DNA of 64,000 bases from Gossypium raimondii (GCF_025698545.1 NC_068573.1:8331874-8395873); one strand, 5' to 3'. Counted from the stretch's first letter, positions 12,867-27,620 are shown. The notes: generated by a model from the letters alone, not told the origin. Program-made: numbers and translations.

Positions 12867-13507
12867 AATATTTAACCCTTAACAACAATTTAATCTTAAT
12901 TTTAAAATTTTAAAAATTATAAAAGAAATACAGTTTTAAAAGAATTCAAAAAATTATAATAAATTAAAATACAGAGATGACAACTTGATCCGACTAAATA
13001 TGAGTAAATACAGAGGGAAGAAGGAGGTCTTATCTCTTGGAAGCAGAGGTGAACCGAAAGACTAAAGATTTCTCAGCCTCTTTTGGCCCTTCACTTGGAT
13101 ATATTTGTGGATAACAACCACCCTGTCCTCTTTCTTTCTCTTTCACCCCACTTAGGCCTTCATCATTTTTTTTTGTTCTTTTTATGCCTTTTCCCTATAA
13201 AACCCCATTCTAAATATCTTCCAAAAATATCTCTCAACCCTACACTTCTTTTTCTTTTCGCTCTGTTTTTTTGGTTTTCTCAAAAATGTGCCATAAGCAT
13301 CAATTCCCTTGTTTGCATTGCCACCCACATGACTACATTAGAATGGTATAAGCTTCATATTAATTACGTTACTATCTCCCAATCAAAGTCTTGGGGATAC
13401 TTTCAGAATCTTGTGCTTTGCGTGCATATTTTAAACATTTAAATTATGGTTTCCTTTTTCCAAATGTTTTCTAAGAGAAGATTTGATTTCTTTTGTAGGT
13501 TCAACAT

Positions 13508-13801
13508 ATGATAGAGAGCTGTCTGGTTTTTCAGATGAGCAAAGATAAGTGCGTCGAAGCACTTGCTAAGCATGCCAACATTGAACCAGTCATCACCCTA
13601 ACAGGTAAAACAACTTCCTAGCTTAATCTCCCGTTTGTATATTTCATCATATCATAATCATGTTTAAAGCATTTTTTTATTTATATTTTTACCTTTATAA
13701 GTTCATTTTTTGCAGTTTGGGAGGAGTTGCTTAAAGAGAACAAAGCCTTCTTTCAAGAGTATTTCCAGGCTTTATCTCCGAGGCAGAGCTCTGTTGATTG
13801 A
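13508..13801 (+). CDS. Plant-specific TIGR01589-family small protein (C-terminal exons certain; start uncertain)
   Basis: Two exons, up to 13604 and 13716-13801, with GT-AG borders, encode VQHMIESCLVFQMSKDKC, then EALAKHANIEPVITLTVWEEL and a KENKAFFQEYF block. This matches the small plant family known as the uncharacterised domain TIGR01589. Function is unknown to me. The exon opens at 13499 right after an acceptor (tttgtag), so a short upstream coding exon probably supplies the true start. If translation starts at the in-frame ATG at 13508 the product is 60 residues. CT-rich sequence at 13080-13280 looks like a 5' UTR; its 119-codon frame (13083-13442) is not convincing as protein. 13802-14180 is likely 3' UTR. 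Confidence 0.75.
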
Positions 13802-14625
13802 AGCTCTGCATGCGGATGATTGATGCAGTTCAGCAGAGAGTTCCCACTCAAAATATGACTGCTTTCAGAAGAAGAAAGCATTGGCAAAGATTCAAATAGC
13901 AAAAACATCATTATCGAAAGCTCCATGAATGAACTTCTAGATGTAAGACCTTGTTTAGAAATTTAATAACTGAGCAGGAACTTGAGAGACCTGAGATACA
14001 GCCTTCAGACTACAAATTATAACCGCGTATAATATGCAGGTTTGTTTCTGCTTTTAGGACCTGATAAAAATTGTAAGCACGGTACCAGCTATTTCAAGCA
14101 TATATCTGTATGTCAATCGGATTCAGGGCCGAGCATCTTTAGTACAAGTTGATTCAATTTTATCTATTTCATTTCATACGGTTATAAGGTAATATCATAC
14201 ACCCATATCTGAATATATGTCTACAAACATTAAAAGCCATAATTTAAAGCTTAGTTCTTAAAATTTGGAATGAAGTTGTGATATTTGCTGTCGTATAAAC
14301 CAGTTCCAGTTCCTGTTTTATGTTTATGGTCAAACCAGTTAACTGTCCAAGCCAATCTTTAGGGCATCTAAGGCAGAAGTCATGAAGAAAAAAGCCACAG
14401 GCAAAACAGCTGAAATCACATAGGACAAACATGACAACTCTCTAATATTAGATTCAGCTGTAAAAAGAAACTTGAACATGAAAATATTACTAGGAAGTTC
14501 AACAGCAATTCAGTTCGATGTCTATATGCTATATTATGGATTCAACTTAAAGTACAGAATCAACATGAAATCGAACTTGGTATTCGTTTATTAATTTTAG
14601 GGGAGACAAGCAGCTTAACTCTATT

Positions 14626-16341
<1,716 letters not shown>

Positions 16342-16647
16342 TTTTTTTTCTCTTTCTTAGCCCTGAAAAATGACTTCTTCTCTTTTCTTTTTTTTGGATT
16401 TAAAGAGGGAGAGCGTTGAGGATTTTATAGTGGAGGGAAAATGAGATAGAAAAGAGGTGTGGATTTCGTGAGAGTGGTGGAGTGATAAAGAAGGAAGGTT
16501 CCTAAAATGATCTGGGCCGTTGATTTTATGCCAATTAAAATATTGGTGGACCCTTTTCAGCTTTTCTTTTAAAATAAAAATATAATTAATTAATAAGTTG
16601 ATTTTGAATGGAGAAACGTGAACTAAACGTAATTCTTCTATTGCGAA

Positions 16648-19488
16648 TAGAGGTGCTCATGGGTTGGGCAGCTCGGCCCGGCCTGAAGGTCTACCCGAAA
16701 TTTAGGAGAGTTCGGGTAAAAATATAGGCCCGAAATATGGGCTCGGGTAAAAAAATAGGCCCGTTTTAAAAACGGGCCGAGCCTCGGGTCAAATTTTTTT
16801 AGCCCGGGCCCGGCCCAATCCGGCCCGGATCTAATTAATATATTTTTTAATTTTTTAATTTATTATTAGATTAACAATTTAACATTTCCCATTCCCAATT
16901 CCCCTCCCCATTTCCCCGACCCCGTGTCTCTGTCTCTGATAAATCCCTAACCTAACGCCTTCCCTTCCCTTTTTTTCCCCCAAATCGGAAACCCACCTCA
17001 CCCGATCCACCATTCCACCTCCAGTGACCGGCCTTCCACGACTCCACCTCCGCTCTAACGGTGCTTCCAGCGAATCTAGCCTTCAACATCTTCTACCTTT
17101 GAATTTCAAAGGTGAGTTTGCTGTTAACGGTTTCCTCATTTTTTAACGTCTTCTCCCTTTTTTGCTTTTTGATGTTGGTTGTGATTTTGATTTTTACTGT
17201 TAACAGTGTTCTGATTTTGATTTTGAGACACTAAATCTTGGGGGGATTTTGTTTGTGTTTACACTTTACATATCGGGGGGGATTTTGATTTTGATTGTGT
17301 TCTCGAACTATTTTAAAATTGAGTTTTACATAAAGGTTGAGTTCAAATACTAAGAGAGACAGCTGTTTCTGGTATCTGTTGAGTTTAAAATGTTGGACTG
17401 TTCTGGATTTTGTCCTGTTTTGGATTGGCTGATCATGTTGTTTTTCCTGGAGGATAAGGTTTCTCAGCTATGGAAGATAGAAGGGTATCTTGGTCTATTC
17501 ATCTGTCTGTGGCACTTGCTCATTATAATTCATCTTTGGTTATCATCTTAATGCATAAAAGCAACCATTTTAAAATGGAGTGATATAACAGAGAGAATAA
17601 GATATGCGAATTAGTTCTAAAATATATATTTAAAAAATTATTAATCTTCTTCTCTTTTTTATCTTTACATAGTAATCCATCGATTAGAATTACTTTTTTT
17701 TCAAATTTTCATCTTCTCTATCAAGACCTAGAGAAAGAAAAAATGAAAATTGCTTTTACATATTGAGAAATGGTGAGTGAAGTATGAATGAAGGATTATT
17801 GAAACATATGATTGATGATAACTTTGCTAGGAATTGGGCTTACATTATTATTGATATTGTTTGAATTATTAAATTAAGGAGTAATGATATAAAGATTAAG
17901 TGACTAAAGTATTCATTGCGAACATATATTCGAATACTCACAATTTAACTCATTCTTATAAACAATTTTAGCTTCAAAATCAACATAAGAGTCATGAATT
18001 CTTGCTTTGTTTTCACAATTGAGAATCTTACGCTTAAGATTTTCGGACAAATTGAGTAAATCTTGCATGGTTATCAACTTTGGTTATAATTCAACTTTGA
18101 TGAATTATAATTTAAAGTATATTAGTTGAATAAATTTAAAGTATGAATGATTAATATCTTGTTTTAATGTTCGAACATATAGGTATATACTTATATAGGC
18201 CTTTGCATTTAGTTAAAGTATGAATGGTATATAAGTATATACATAAATGTTATTGAATTTAGTTGAAGAATAAAGTTTATATATATATATATATATATAT
18301 ATACAAGGTTCAATTCACACATGTATATACATGTATAAATTATTGGTTTAATCAAAGGTATGTATATATATGTGTACATAATGTTCGAATAAATACATAG
18401 GTATATACATGTATAAACCTTTTGGATTGGATTTATAATATGTATATTATACTTGTTTAAGTAGTTTGAATAAGCATGCAAATATATATATGTATATGCT
18501 TTTGTATCAATTAAGATATGTCATTATATAAGTATATGAGGTTCGATTATATATATATACATGTATAAGATCTAGTTTTGAAATTTAGTATGAATTGATA
18601 TATGTATATGTTAGTTTTGAATATGTATATATTTACATGTATAATTTCTTGTATTGAAATCAAGTATGAAATTATAATACAGTTTGATTTTGTCAAGTAT
18701 GAGAAAAACACAGTCTCTCTTGACCTTGAGATCACAAGCTTGAAATGATTTTTTATTTTTATTCTCTTGATCTTTTCTATTTTTATTTTTATTTTTAATT
18801 TAATATTCTTATACAGAATTTTTTTATTCTTCTAATTTAAAGATTGGAAAATGTTGCAATTGTTAAAAGATTTGATGGTCTCATTTGGCTGTAAAAACAC
18901 TTGCAGGTCTTCTCCGTTGTAAACTAGATGCTGATGAACGGTGTAAAATATTACATAGCAATTTTTGGGACCTACCTGATGATACATGCAATATTCTTCC
19001 AGCATTCAAATTGAGTTATTATCATCTTTCATCCTATTTAAAGCGTTGCTTTGCTTATTGTTCATATTTTCCCAAACATTATGAATTTCAAATAGAAAAA
19101 CTCATTCGTTTGTGGATGGCTACTTCAAAGATTTGAGATAGAGGTCGGTTTTTTAACAATCGAGATGGAAGGGTACTTATTTTCTCATGCATGATCTAAT
19201 TAGTGACTTGGCTAAATCTGTTATTGGAGAATTTTTAACAGATTGGAATGTGGTGGTGGTTCTTATGAAATAATTTAATGGACCTGCATTTGTCCAATTT
19301 TCCAGAAGAATATGATATGCGAAAGAAATTCCAGATTTTAAAGCAAAACGGGTCGGGCCGGTCCGGGCCTGGGCTTCATATTTTCTCCACGGGTCGGGCC
19401 TGGGCAAAATTTTAGGCCCATATTTCGGGCCGGGCCGGGCCCGGGCTTAGCAACCGGGCTGAAAATTTTTTCTGGGTGAGCACCTCTA
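16648..19488. mobile_element. Non-autonomous hAT-type element (2.84 kb) with captured NLR sequence
   Basis: Termini are exact inverted copies: tagaggtgctca at 16648 and tgagcacctcta ending at 19488. They are flanked by a perfect 8-bp duplication attgcgaa (16640-16647 and 19489-19496), as hAT transposases make. Both ends have GC-rich subterminal repeats of the type cgggccgggcc/gcccgaaatatgggc (16660-16830; 19340-19460). No transposase reading frame is seen. 16860-17110 looks like a CT-rich leader followed by a possible splice donor (ttcaaag|gtgagt). 18270-18305 is a (TA)n tract and 18180-18660 is rich in gtatatacatgtata words. Confidence 0.9.
18868..19340 (+). pseudogene. NB-ARC / CC-NBS-LRR resistance-gene fragment inside the hAT element
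   Basis: The frame at 18885-19136 reads [13 protein letters not shown], then [19 protein letters not shown] and [17 protein letters not shown] with LIRLWMA. This is the GLPLA-to-winged-helix part of a plant CC-type NLR. At about 19186 another frame reads MHDLISDLAKSV, the MHD region. Near 19305 FPEEYDMRKKF resembles the start of the LRR. The GLPLA motif is damaged (WSHLAVK) and the pieces are in different frames. There is no P-loop or complete LRR. Nonfunctional as an immune receptor; most likely captured from a genomic NLR. Confidence 0.85.
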
Positions 19489-19496
19489 ATTGCGAA

Positions 19497-20139
19497 TGAT
19501 TTCGTCGAGCCCTTGTATTATTATTTTCTTAGACCGAACCTTTTCAATCGTAGAAAAGGGTCAAATTTCCATGCAAAATATACAATCGGTACAAGACAAA
19601 CGGGACAAAAGAAGTTCCAACATGCTTGAAACAAGTTCCGAGAGAAACATCAAACTTCACTTGAGTCAGGTTGTCATTCCTTATAAAAAACTAAGCAAGG
19701 GCTAAAACTTTCATAGATTTGTTGGTGTTCAGCCGTTAGATGGAAACCACCATGATGCTTAGAGCCTTTCGTCTCCTTGATTTTGTTGCAATTGGTACAT
19801 TTATGCTAAGTTGAAACTATTAATGCGAAAAGCTCAAGCAAATCAGGTAATCTCGGGATATCCAAAAATCCCCATACAACCAAACCTTTCAAATGGTGAC
19901 ATCTTGTACCAAAAAAGACAAAAACCACCATGACAATAGGGGCGGCCACAAGCGTTGCCAACAACTAATAGATCAAGGCCAGTGCATTATTGTGCCCCAA
20001 AAAGGTAGACTCTCATTCTCATCTCCACTGGGGACCAAAGGTTGGCATCTGGGCTGGCAAAATAAAAGAGGTTGGCAAGGTTAAAAGAGAAAACAAGTTG
20101 AAAGAAAGAAAAAGAGTGAAGCTAGAGGGGAAAAGAAAG
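19497..20139. other. Degenerate sequence right of the hAT element
   Basis: No gene recognised. On the minus strand this lies downstream of the gypsy gag relic and may be decayed retroelement internal sequence, but I cannot align it to a known domain. Confidence 0.3.
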
Positions 20140-20668
20140 GACATTAGCCGACATACTCTCTCGCTATGTGTTGTTGCATAAGCCGCTAGCCCAAGCCTCA
20201 TCCTCGGTATACTCTGGTAAAATTGTAACTTGAATTATCTATGAAACTCTTTCCAAACCCATTTAGGAATATCACCTCGTCTCTCATCCATGGACCTACG
20301 ACGCCACCATAACAAAGCAACATTAGTAAAATGCATGGCAGCAATATTTACCTTAGTAACATCATCCATGATGTCTTTGGCACAGAAGTATTGCTCCATC
20401 CATCACATGAAGTTGCCCACATCCTTTGTGGACCTCGTCCCATTCAAATCTTTCGGCTTCGGGACATCTATCTTAGGCATAGGTGCCACAACTAACACCC
20501 CATTATCCAAAGCAGCTTTACAGATATTGAGCTCCTCCTTTAGCTCCTCGATTTGTTCCTTCAAGGCCGACACCATTACTTCGAGAGCATCATTATTCTT
20601 AGTTACCTTGCCTACAGCAATATTCAGGACCTCTTGCATCGCATCCATTTTGTTACCGAGGGCCTCTG
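20140..20668 (-). pseudogene. Ty3/gypsy gag relic, middle part (interrupted copy; N-terminal part at 46.07-46.35 kb)
   Basis: The minus strand encodes a coiled-coil-rich stretch with VSALKEQIEELKEEL, then PKPKDLNGTRS and, after a frameshift near 20402, WMEQYFCAKDIM and ALLWWRRRS. The end (about 20140-20250) is scrambled between two frames (PEYTEDEA; RLMQQHIARE). This is the retrotransposon gag signature of cotton-type gypsy elements. The 5' part of the same gag sits 25 kb away, with an LTR insertion between them (see the 20669-46067 entry). Confidence 0.8.
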
Positions 20669-20864
20669 TGTCACATCCCAAATTTGGCGGATCCAAGAGA
20701 AAGGTGAATAGATGGGAAAATTATTTGTTTTGGCGCACTTTGGTAGTTATTCCGCCAATTTATAAGCTTTTGGCGAACTAATGTTTGGCGCATAAAGTAT
20801 CCGCCCATAGAAGTTTCTTTGGATTTAATTATCGTAGTATTCTTCAATTGAATAAGGAGTATGT

Positions 20865-23053
20865 TGTAACACCTCTAACCCGTATTCGTCTAAAAATACC
20901 TTAGAAACGATTCGAGACTAAATTGAAAACATATGGAAAGTCTAAGAAATATTCACAAAAATTTGGAAACAGGGGTCACACGAGCATGTGGCCAGCCGTA
21001 TAACCTTCGAACTAGGGACACATGGCTGTGTCCCTGCCCGTGTCCTCACCCGGGTCACATGATCATGTCACACACCCGTGTGCCAGGCCGTGTAACTCTC
21101 TAAGTTGCCCCACATGCCCGTGTGCCAGACCGTGTGCTAGGTCGTGTAACTCACTAACTTACATACAAAGAAATTCCCAGATGACACACAGCCGTGTCGC
21201 CAGGTTATATGTCACACACGGCTGAGTCACACACCCGTGTCTTAGGCCGTGTGGACATAAATTTGCCTAAAAACAAGCCATTTCCTATACTATATCATGC
21301 ATAACCATTTGAACAAATTGTGCACACTTACAAGGCATCAACTCATACCTAAACATGCATAAATTTCTCATTCCAAATGTCTTAATTCAACTAACCAATA
21401 TGCCATTCAAAGGCACCTCAAGAGCAATCATCATAACTTACATAAACATGTCAACTTTACCTAAATTCAAACATCAATATCTAGTTTAACATTTAACAAA
21501 ACATGCCACAAACATATCCATTAACACACCATTTCAAACATACCATTGGAACCATTCAAACATGCATAGTAGCATAACCAAGTTGACACAATTTGACAAA
21601 GTATCACATGGTGCCAAAACAAGATAACATCCATAACTTATACATACCAAATCATCCATTAAACATTCAATTAAACATCATTATAAGTCCACCTATACAT
21701 GTCATTATAACATTGGCCAAAACATTCAAAAACTGTCGATATTTATGCTGGATAGTGTGATAGTTCTCCGACGAGCTTCTGATAATCTATAAAACATAGG
21801 AAAGAAACTACGTAAGCACTTAATGCTTAGTAAGTTCGTAGAAAATAAAACATAACTTACCATTTCATTTACATAACAATAAGTATAAGCATAATATAAC
21901 TCAAACCACAAGCTTGGCACAAGCCTATACATCATCATCAATACACAAGTTAGTGCATTTATACATAACTCATTTGAATTAACCATATGATAAGTCATTT
22001 GCATATGAAAATGCATCATTTGATTCATATATCCTTTTCATGAACATATGCATAATTCCACTTGGAAACCTACCATTTCAATCCCTTTTTCTTTCCTGTC
22101 GAACCATTTAGAATATCATCGGATACTTGAGAAAGCTCACACGAAGTGTGACTTTACATAATTGTAACATTTCCTTTACATCATTGCTCACACGAGCTGT
22201 GAAATAGGTCTGCTCACACGAGTTGTGGGTCAGAATGTAAGCTATACGATGCTATTCACACGAACTGTGGAGTATCCGTAACAAATACAAGACCTCAGCC
22301 ATTGTAGGAAATTCAAGACCAGCACCCAAAACATGAAATCCCTAATGACATGTCATTTGTATCCTACGAATTCCTAGGGTTCAACTGGGACTCGATAACC
22401 GTCATCGTATTGATTTATTTAAACATCGATAAATTCACACGATAAATATCATATTAACATACAATTTAAAATAACATTAAAATGATAATTATTCACACGA
22501 ACTTACCTCGACAACTAGGGGCGTAGAAGTAAAAATGAGTTATTCTAAAGCTTTTGGTTTGCCACGATCTAGGTCCTTACGTGGTCTATCTTGATCATGC
22601 CAGTGCTTCAAACCCTAAAAATGGCTTCCTTTCTTCCAAATTTCAATGGTGACTTTCATTTAGGAAGATGATACCATCTTTCATTTAGTTTAATTTTAAG
22701 TTAATTTATTAATTTACTATTTTAACCTTAGTTTTTAACTTAAAATCACTTGAACTATGTCCAAATATGTCCACTAACTATTCAAATGGTCTAATTACCA
22801 TTTAAGCCCATTCACTTTAAAGTTTCATAGCAATTTAACTCCTTTAACTAAAAGAACTCTACTTTTTGCACTTTTTACGATTTAGTCTTTTTCACTTAAT
22901 TAATCATGCAAACATTAAAATTTAGTAACGAAATTTTAATATGATCTTACTAATATCCCATATACGTTAAACTAATAATAAAATAAAAATTTACTCATTA
23001 GATTTGTGATTCTGAAACCACTGTTTCGATTTCACTAAAAACGAGTTGTTACA
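20865..23053. mobile_element. Solo LTR (TGTAACACC...TTGTTACA), 2.19 kb
   Basis: Begins TGTAACACCTCTAACCCG and ends CGAGTTGTTACA, flanked by tatgt and tatgc (5-bp duplication, one difference). Contains the cotton-type word repeats cacacccgtgt/ggccgtgt (20980-21250) and four copies of ctcacacgarctgtg (22130-22280). No coding domain, so it is a solo LTR rather than a full element. Same family and orientation as 42596-45809. Confidence 0.8.
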
Positions 23054-23182
23054 TATGCCTCAAAAGTTTTGGTTAAGTATAACACGCCATATATGAGTTA
23101 TCACCAATAGGTATAGTACGCCAAGTTTACTCGAACGATGTGCAAAATAGGTTTTGTAATGTGATTGGTTGGGAGTCAATTG

Positions 23183-24370
23183 TGAATTTTATACTTCTAA
23201 TAATTTAAATTCATGTTTTTATACTTAGTAGAGTATTTGGGAGCAAAATAAGTGAAAACGAGCGACAACTAAAAAATCGAAGTAAGCTAATCAGCCACAC
23301 GAGTTGACCCATTACACATAACCGTGTAAGCCACACGGGCTACAACATGACCATGTGGCAGGTCGTGTTGATAGTGCAAATTTGCACTTTGAAAAGTGAA
23401 AATGCGATTTTTAGGTTTTTTGGGCCTTTTAAGACATATATATGACAAAAATAAGAAGATGGAAGTGAACCATCATAGAATATTCAAGAAAACAACTCAA
23501 AAAACACAATTGAAGTTAATTCTGAAGTAGAATTCCATTAAGATTGAAGACTTCCAGTTGATTTGTTAGGAGATTATAATGAGTTTCTTTATTTATTTTG
23601 GTTATACTATTTTTTGGATATTTTTATTTTCAAGCATGAACTAATTTTCTAAATACCTAGGGAGATGAACCCTATGATGAATTTTGTTGTTTGATTTTTA
23701 TTTTACGCAATAAATTATTAGTTTCTTGTTCTCAATTATGTGTGCTTAATTTCTTGGTTTAATATTTCTAGACTATTAATCCATGTTTGATGTGCTTAAA
23801 TTAAAGGAGAAATAAACCATGTTTAAGAGTAGATCTTGCGTAATTGAGTGGAGTTGCATGCAATCCTAGAAATAAGACGACATAAATCTACCAGATTAGA
23901 GCCAAATCTAATAGGGGAATCGATAAATTGAGTTAATGCGATAATAGGGGTTTTAATTAGAAAGAAATTCCAATTAATAAACCTAGAGTTAGTTGTTCTT
24001 ACTCTTGAAAAAGATATTAGCATACTTCAGGGATTTCTACGGATCAAGTTACTAAGTAAAGAAATTGTGTAATTTAGATTGATAATGACAGATGAAATCT
24101 AGGTGAATTCTTTTCTTAGTATTGTTTTACTTATTGGCTGTTAATCGATTATTTTCTTGATTTGTTCTTTGTCGTCTTTGTTAGTTTATTAATTTAGTTA
24201 ATTTTAGTTTTTAATCAATCACTCAAATTATTTCTTTAAATAATAGAAAGATGGTAATTACTAGTACTTTTAGTCTTCGTGGGAACGATATCTTTGCACA
24301 CCATAGCTATACTACTAATTGATAGATGCATTTGCCTTAGTCGAATTTTTAGTTAGTTTCATAGATATCA
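23183..24370. mobile_element. Probable solo LTR, 1.19 kb
   Basis: Bounded by TGAATTTTATAC on the left and TAGATATCA on the right, with the host word (tc)aattg repeated on both sides, suggesting a 4-5-bp target duplication. It holds ccacacgggct/ccatgtggcaggtcgtgt repeats (23290-23370) and, at about 24275, 'cgtgggaacgatatctttgcacacc', typical of the 3' part of Tat/Athila-type LTRs. Boundaries are inferred. Confidence 0.5.
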
Positions 24371-27300
24371 ATTGACTGGTCAAATAGCATCGACTTCGGA
24401 TTTTCTTTTATATTTTCTCCGATTTTTGTAGGACATTAAATGGACTATATTTTTATGCAATTGACACTTTTCAAGATCCACTTTGAGGTATTCAGTATAT
24501 ATATGGTACGAAGGGGAACGTCTAGATGGTTTTTCTCCTTTCAATATTACTCTTTGGTTTTTCTTCTTAAACTTAAACGATCTCTTCTTCTTTCAAGTTG
24601 GAAGTTAAAGTTTTGAATTAACCAGTGGATATTCCACCTTCTGGTAAGCTTGATAGTGTTGCATGTAAGTTTTTGAAAGAGTAAGGATGTTAAGAAGCTT
24701 GTAAACAGTAAGTTATGAGTGGAAGGCCCTAAATGCGGGTCTTCTGTAGTTCAGATAATAGAAAATTGTCAATAAATGGGTTTTTAATGGTGGTTGCATG
24801 TTCTTTTAAATAGTTACAGCTATTGATTCATAAAGGACGTTCAGGTTTAGAACTTTGAGTTGCAGTAAAGGTGAGTATCAAATGAGCCTCTACCTTGACT
24901 CATGTAAGTTAATTTTAATTGTAAAGATGCATGTTGATATCATCACGGATAATTGGTAAGTGAGTAAAGCACCGTAATGTTGTTGCATGTCCATAATTGA
25001 GGTAAATGAGTTATTGTATTAATAGAATGATGTTTGATGTAAATACATGTAAAAATTAGGTATGGAAAGATAAATTTTGTTAAGAGAATATGAACTAGTC
25101 AGGTATGTGGATGAATTTGGGTAAGTATATTTTGTATGGGATAAGCAAACATCCATTTATGATGTCTCTGGTAGGTCAAGTACATTGCTAACTGGATGGG
25201 AAGATAACGTTGACCACGAATATGTTGGGAAATGTACCCATATTGTAGTAAACATGTAACTATTTTCTATTTATTTGAAAGATGAATAAATAAATAAAGT
25301 TAATTTCACATTTCACTATTATGTATTTTGTATTTTATGTCTTTTATATTTTACATGCATAGCGAAATTGTGACAAGCAAGTATTAGTTCATTAATTGTC
25401 TAAAGTTCAAACTGAAGATAAGTGGCATTGTAAAGAACGCTTACATTTCGAGAAAGACAACTTATTTCAGTAGATAATCTAAATGAGTCTACAATCCCGT
25501 AAAAGAATCAAAGTGGGCATTGGATTGAAATACTGAGAAGGATTATTATGTTGTCTACAATTTCATTTGGGGAGATGGCTAGTATTGGCTATCGGAGCAG
25601 TTGAGTTCACGAGTAGAGACATAGATGTATTCATTGGTAGAATGATACAGTTGACTCCAAGATGAATTAATTTTGAATCTGTTTGTGAATTAATTCACTT
25701 GTGACATTCATGGTGTGATTTACCTAAATCTTGAGTTAGTCACAAACCATGCATATACAACTCATGTGCTTTGATATAAGTGGAGGTTTATGCTCTAAAG
25801 ATGATCGAGCCCATAGTTGGTATATTGGGTACATGACTTGTATATAGCATGATTTTACTAGCAATAGTGGAATTCATAGCTCAATTAAAGAGTTAATAAT
25901 ATCCTCTCATTGGTATTGTGTGGATTGATAAATATGAGACGTGGCCATGAGTTGCTTGTTTTTGAACAAGTAATTTGTCACAGTCATTTGTTGATAGTGA
26001 ACATATTAATCATTAAGAAGACATAATGGTGACAATGATATAAAATAGGATTGTATTGAGTGAACGGATTTAACTCAAAGGAATCAATGATACCAGATGA
26101 GGGTAACACACACATGACGAGGTCATTGGACAAAACAGTTGGATGAATTGCTTTCGTAAAGAGTATACAATAAGGAGTTTTCAATCATGGTACTTCTTGT
26201 AGATTGACTCCATGATTAAGTAATTACGAATTACCGGAACGATGTTTTTGGACATAATTGCAACCACTAGAGTTGTATATGTCCGATTGGTCCATCAGCT
26301 AGCATAACGAAAGCTCGACCGGACTGCATTTGAATCAGAAGAAAATTCTATGACCTTTGGAATAATTTAATGAGTCGATTTATTCGATTTAGAATTAAAT
26401 TATATGGTTGTGAAAATTGTTCAACTAGAGAATTTGATTAAAGAATTTTCTTGAAAAATTAATTTGGAAAATCTGAGTGATTTTTAGAAAAATTAATTTT
26501 AATCAAGCAAAATTAAATTAATCAAATTAATTAAAATAAATATAATATTGTTGGAAGTTAATTTTCAAGTCAAACAATTGGCCCAATGGGTAATTAAACT
26601 TGAAAATTGGACCTAATATCGTAAATTGGACCTGAGAGCCCAAAATTGATACCAAGACCCAAAAACTGGTCGTACTGGGCTCGGTATGTGAAAACGGACT
26701 GACGATCCAACCAGTGGCTATACCGAACCGGTCGAGTCATCATTGACCTGGACTGAACCGGTAGCAGCCAAACTGGCTCAGGGTGCTGTAATGGTGTCAC
26801 ACCTGTATCACCGGACACGACGGTGCCTGTGGTTGCGACAGTGGTGTTTCGGTGGCCGACAATGGTTGGTCATCAGTGGTTGAGCCGTGGAAAAGTTACA
26901 CTCCTACTGTGACTCTACCAGAGAATTTGATTTTAGATTAATTATTCCAAAAATAATATTATTTTAATAGTTTAATATTATATTTAATTTAATACTTATC
27001 TTAATAGTATTTTATTAATTTAATATTAAAGTGATTATTTTAATATAAAATTTAATTTAATGTTTATCTTATAGATAAATATTCTATTATTTTAACAAGA
27101 TTTAATATTGAATTTAATCTAATTTATACCAGACTGTCTCGAGGATCTGAGGATCGGGTTTGGAATGAGATAATCGTAATTTGAAATTTGTAATAAAAAT
27201 TTGATTATTGATTAAATTTTGAAAAGAAAAATAATTTAAAACTTAAATTTTTGCAAGCTTAAAAATTTGGAGAAACTTTGGAATTCTGGGAAAACGAGGG

Positions 27301-27422
27301 CTATTATCTCTTTACATCATTTGAACCGGGAAATTTTTTCCCTTACATCATTACATAATTGAGACTTTGATTAAAACTTTTCAGAGAATATATTCTCTGA
27401 TTACAAAAATACCAACTACAAA

Positions 27423-27620
27423 GAATATTTACTATTCATGCGTCTTTTCTTGCAGGGAATATTTACTGTTTTCGCCAGAGAATATTTCCTGTACACTTGT
27501 CTTTTCTTGCAGGGAATATTTACTGTTTTCGCCAGAGAATATTTCCTGTTCACTTGTCTTCTCTTGCAGGGAATATTTACTGTTTTCTCCAGAGAATATT
27601 TTCTGTTCATGCATCTTTTC
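27423..27620 (-). repeat. 57-bp (19-codon) tandem repeats, left arm
   Basis: About three units of a 57-bp repeat built around ggaatattt / agaatattt words. On the minus strand each unit encodes the 19-residue pattern EKTSEQEIFSGENSKYSLQ, in frame across units. The same array occurs inverted in the right arm (35748-35940). Confidence 0.85.

Noticed and set aside
13083-13442. 119-codon ORF upstream of the TIGR01589 gene
   Set aside because: CT-rich, Phe/Leu/Pro-biased, located in the likely 5' UTR and intron; frame not connected to the downstream exon.
18209-18735. Ile/Tyr-rich minus-strand ORFs
   Set aside because: Low-complexity (TA)n and gtatatacatg repeats inside the hAT element.
20403-20696. 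97-codon minus-strand ORF as a host coiled-coil protein
   Set aside because: The following frames carry gypsy gag motifs (WWRRRS), and its first eight or so codons derive from the inserted LTR end.
27423-27620. Regularly spaced repeats resembling a CRISPR-like array
   Set aside because: Units are contiguous 57-bp tandem repeats without unique spacers, in a plant nuclear genome, and encode an in-frame peptide on the viral strand.
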